Positions 61,825-64,000 of a stretch of DNA of 64,000 nucleotides are shown one piece after another. The stretch is taken from contig JAUYJB010000066.1 of assembly GCA_030688605.1 (NCBI GenBank), positions 1 to 64,000 on the forward strand. Reading direction: 5' to 3'. Source of the stretch: Hyphomicrobiales bacterium (GTDB lineage: Bacteria; Pseudomonadota; Alphaproteobacteria; Rhizobiales; NORP267). The translations under genes and the position numbers were made by a program. A model generated the notes under the pieces. The model was not told the DNA's origin. It did no database searches and saw only the letters and a list, made by a program, of their open reading frames with translations. Each line of letters begins with the position of its first letter. Position 1 is the first letter of the stretch.

Positions 61825-63297
61825 TCAGAACTGCATGTAGATGAATTCGCGCGCCTGCCAGCGGCCAAGCGCCAACAGGGCCAAGATGCCGGCGTAATAG
61901 GCGCCCCAGCGCACGGCCACCGGGGCTGCTGCGAGCCGCCGCCAGATCGAGCGCCGCTCGTCGAGCACCTCGACGAAGACGAGGAAGGCGATCAGACCGA
62001 AGCCGAGATAGTGCTCGGCGGTGAACGGGTAGCGCGGGATCAGGCCCGGCATCTGCGCTAACCCGCCGGCGATCTTCCGCAGGATCAGCACCGCCTCGCT
62101 GACCGAGCCGGCGCGGAAGAAGACCCAGGCGATGGCGATCAGATGGAAGGTCACCAGCACCTGGAGAACCAGAACCGGCGTGCCGGCGGCAAGCCGCGGC
62201 AGGCGCTCGGCAAGCCAATGGCGAACCGGCGCGGTGGCAAGCCCGATCCACTGGTAGACGCCGTTCAGCGCCCCCCAGACCACGAACGTCCACCCCACCC
62301 CATAGCCGAGGCCGGCATGCCACAGCCCGCTGACCACGAAGACGGTCATCAGGTTTGCATATTGCCGGATGCGGCCGGCCCTGCCGCCGCCGAGCGGGAA
62401 GTAGAGATAGTCGCGGAACCAGCGGCCGAGCGAGATGTGCCAGCGGCTGCCCCAGAACTCGGCGGTGCTGCGCGACAGATAGGGGCGGCGGAAGTTTTCC
62501 ATCAGCGTCAAGCCGAAGAGAAGCGCCACGCCGATGGCGATGTCGGTGTAGCCGGAAAAGTCGCAATAGATCTGGAAGGCGAAGAAATAGACGGCGACCA
62601 GCAGCTCGATCGGCGAAGCGTAGGCGGCGATCGAAAAGGCGCGGTCGACGAGCGGCGCCAGATTGTCGGCGATGACGACCTTCTTGAACAGCCCCCATAC
62701 GATGAGCTGGGCGCCGGCGACGATCTGCTCCGGGTGCGCCCTCAGGCCCTCGCCGAGCTGCGGCAGGAAGGTCGTGGCGCGTTCGATGGGACCGGCCAGG
62801 ATCTTGGGGAAGAAGGCCGTATAGAGCGCGACGTGGCCGCCATGGCGCTGCGGCTTCAGCCGGCCGACATAGACGTCGATCAGATAGCTCGCGGCGGAAA
62901 AGGCGTAGAAGGAAAAGCCGACCGGCGCGGTGACGCCGAGCCGCGGCAAGGCGAAGGGCGCCTCGCCCGCCAGCAATGCGGCGCCGGCGCGCTCAACCTC
63001 GCCTGCGACAAAGTCATAGAATTTGAAGATGATCAGCAGGCCGAGCACGACGAGGAGCCCCGCCGACAGAAGCGCCGTCCGGACCGGACGGCGCTCGGCG
63101 CGCCCGATGCCCCAGCCGCAGACATAGATGACGAGCGTGACGCCGGCGAGATAGAGCGCGCCAGTCGGCTCGAAGCTCGCATAGAAGACGTAGCTTGCGA
63201 CCAGCAGCCAAGCCCAGCGGCGGCCCGCCGGCAATGCCGCGTGGACCGCCAGAACGAGCGGCAGGAAGAGGAAGAAGCCGAGCGAATTGAACAGCAT
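61825..63297 (-). CDS. MBOAT-family O-acyltransferase
   Basis: The 490-residue protein of the AlgI/DltB type has about eleven helices and the catalytic histidine in FVVSGLWHAGLGYGVGW. Further signatures are FPKILAGPIERATTFLPQL and YCDFSGYTDIAIGVALLFG. It moves an acyl group across the membrane to its SGNH partner encoded downstream. It probably acetylates a surface polysaccharide. ATG 63297 is the first start. Confidence 0.93.
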   Translation of the reverse strand: MLFNSLGFFLFLPLVLAVHAALPAGRRWAWLLVASYVFYASFEPTGALYLAGVTLVIYVCGWGIGRAERRPVRTALLSAGLLVVLGLLIIFKFYDFVAGEVERAGAALLAGEAPFALPRLGVTAPVGFSFYAFSAASYLIDVYVGRLKPQRHGGHVALYTAFFPKILAGPIERATTFLPQLGEGLRAHPEQIVAGAQLIVWGLFKKVVIADNLAPLVDRAFSIAAYASPIELLVAVYFFAFQIYCDFSGYTDIAIGVALLFGLTLMENFRRPYLSRSTAEFWGSRWHISLGRWFRDYLYFPLGGGRAGRIRQYANLMTVFVVSGLWHAGLGYGVGWTFVVWGALNGVYQWIGLATAPVRHWLAERLPRLAAGTPVLVLQVLVTFHLIAIAWVFFRAGSVSEAVLILRKIAGGLAQMPGLIPRYPFTAEHYLGFGLIAFLVFVEVLDERRSIWRRLAAAPVAVRWGAYYAGILALLALGRWQAREFIYMQF

Positions 63298-63336
63298 CGG
63301 ACCCTGCCGCCAAGATATTGGGCCGGACCGAGCCCT

Positions 63337-63942
63337 TCAGTAGGATGCGCCGCCGGCCCGCAGCTCCTCGGGAACCAGATCGATCGGGATTCCGGCGTTG
63401 AGGACGAGGTAGCTCGCCAGCGCCTCGCGTTCCGCCTGAGTCGTCTTGATCTCGACGTGACTCGGCTTGTTCATGGTGCCGAGCCAATGTTCCGCAGGCC
63501 GATCCTGGGTTATCACCACGGTGATGATGTGGCACGACTGACAGTAGGTCAGCGCCAGATCGCGCCCGTCGCGCGGCAGCACCTTCTCCCAATCCGCCGC
63601 GGCGATATCGGCCGGCATCTTGTCGGCGGGCAGCGGCATGTTGAAGGACAGATAGTCGGCAAGGGTCAGCAGCTCATGCTCCTCGAGCTTTTTCAGGCCG
63701 GGCATCGAAGCCGATCGCGCCTTCAAGTCGTCTAGCCATTCATCGCGGCTGGCGTGCTTGCCGGCCAGGAGCGCCGTCACCTGATCGACCGGTGCACCAT
63801 CCTCGATGACCTGGGTGAGCAGCGTCTTCCCACCGGAAGGGATGAACGCGAAAACATCCTCCGTCTCGGCGGTGACGGGCGCCACGGCCCAGGCGCCGAA
63901 CATGACGGCGGCAAGACAGGCGATCGCAACAATGACGCGCAT
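63337..63942 (-). CDS. Monoheme cytochrome c, about 201 residues
   Basis: The precursor has a signal peptide (ACLAAVMFGAWAVAPVTAET). A single heme motif lies near residue 135 (YCQSCHIITVVITQD), with Met in the MNKPSHVEI or nearby segment as possible distal ligand. The N-terminal region (PSGGKTLLTQVIEDG, LLAGKHASRDEWLDDL) is helical. The chain ends VPEELRAGGASY. A short partial gene upstream ends VPEDLRF, a similar motif, suggesting a paralogue or subunit of the same system. Partner unknown. Confidence 0.85.
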   Translation of the reverse strand: MRVIVAIACLAAVMFGAWAVAPVTAETEDVFAFIPSGGKTLLTQVIEDGAPVDQVTALLAGKHASRDEWLDDLKARSASMPGLKKLEEHELLTLADYLSFNMPLPADKMPADIAAADWEKVLPRDGRDLALTYCQSCHIITVVITQDRPAEHWLGTMNKPSHVEIKTTQAEREALASYLVLNAGIPIDLVPEELRAGGASY

Positions 63943-63976
63943 GCCATGGCTCCTTTTCTTGACGGGACGCGCCCGC

Positions 63977-64000
63977 TCAGAAGCGCAAATCCTCCGGGAC
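63977..64000 (-). CDS. C-terminal end of a leftward gene (partial)
   Basis: The last 24 bases, read leftward, encode VPEDLRF followed by TGA. This resembles the VPEELRA motif near the C terminus of the adjacent monoheme cytochrome, suggesting the end of a related or cooperating protein that begins outside the window. Very short, so uncertain. Confidence 0.3.
   Translation of the reverse strand, partial: VPEDLRF

Overview
The window is high-G+C DNA from an alphaproteobacterium, most likely Hyphomicrobiales (Rhizobiales). The pointers are an Omp2-type Porin_2 protein (12034-13401), FNR/FixK-type TTGAN-N4-NTCAA boxes, GC-rich dispersed hairpin repeats typical of that order, and CcmI and MtrAB/PioAB homologues. 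No rRNA, tRNA or CRISPR array was seen. The dominant theme is c-type cytochromes: I count 47 CXXCH heme motifs plus one CX4CH motif, in eleven proteins.

Region 1 (1-7610) is a self-contained regulatory and electron-transfer module. Two sigma-54 -24/-12 promoters precede two receiver-domain proteins. The second receiver protein carries two C-terminal hydrophobic repeats; the first has lost its hydrophobic tail through a frameshift. Next come a membrane-anchored nonaheme cytochrome c and a cytochrome b. Facing them is a two-gene operon for a histidine kinase with a heme-c periplasmic sensor and an NtrC-type sigma-54 activator, which is the obvious candidate to drive the two promoters. A FixK-type box sits upstream of the kinase.

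Region 2 (7604-24752) is mostly accessory and housekeeping: acetoacetyl-CoA synthetase, two curlin-like secreted proteins, a porin, a hydroxyacid dehydrogenase, a ParE-type toxin-antitoxin pair, an EamA transporter, archease-RtcB, and a tungstate transporter (tupBC...tupA) with its HTH/periplasmic-binding-protein-like regulator. The tungstate locus is interrupted twice, by a HEPN-like gene and by an XcyI-type CCCGGG restriction-modification pair.

Region 3 (24753-45733) is the cytochrome island. It holds a FixK-boxed hexaheme cytochrome/TAT Fe-S protein/NrfD operon; a block of secreted and envelope proteins including a decayed VWA gene; a leftward four-gene cytochrome operon (18 hemes: nonaheme-cytochrome b fusion, tetraheme lipoprotein, monoheme membrane protein, tetraheme protein); two small cytochromes; a CopG-like DUF411 protein; a solitary ccmI; and an MtrA/PioA decaheme with its MtrB/PioB outer-membrane barrel. 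Together these could carry electrons between the cell exterior, the periplasm and the quinone pool. Direction (Fe(II)/solid-donor oxidation or external-acceptor reduction) cannot be read from sequence.

Region 4 (46257-64000) has cytochrome bd oxidase (cydAB) with a small DUF3096 protein, then an envelope-glycan/lipid locus (GT2, methyltransferase, two paralogous giant polytopic proteins, two membrane-winged-helix proteins, a flippase-like protein), a 273-bp MITE-like element, an HPF/cold-shock hibernation factor under a FixK-type box, a BON protein, a THUMP protein, an MBOAT/SGNH acylation pair and a monoheme cytochrome at the right edge.
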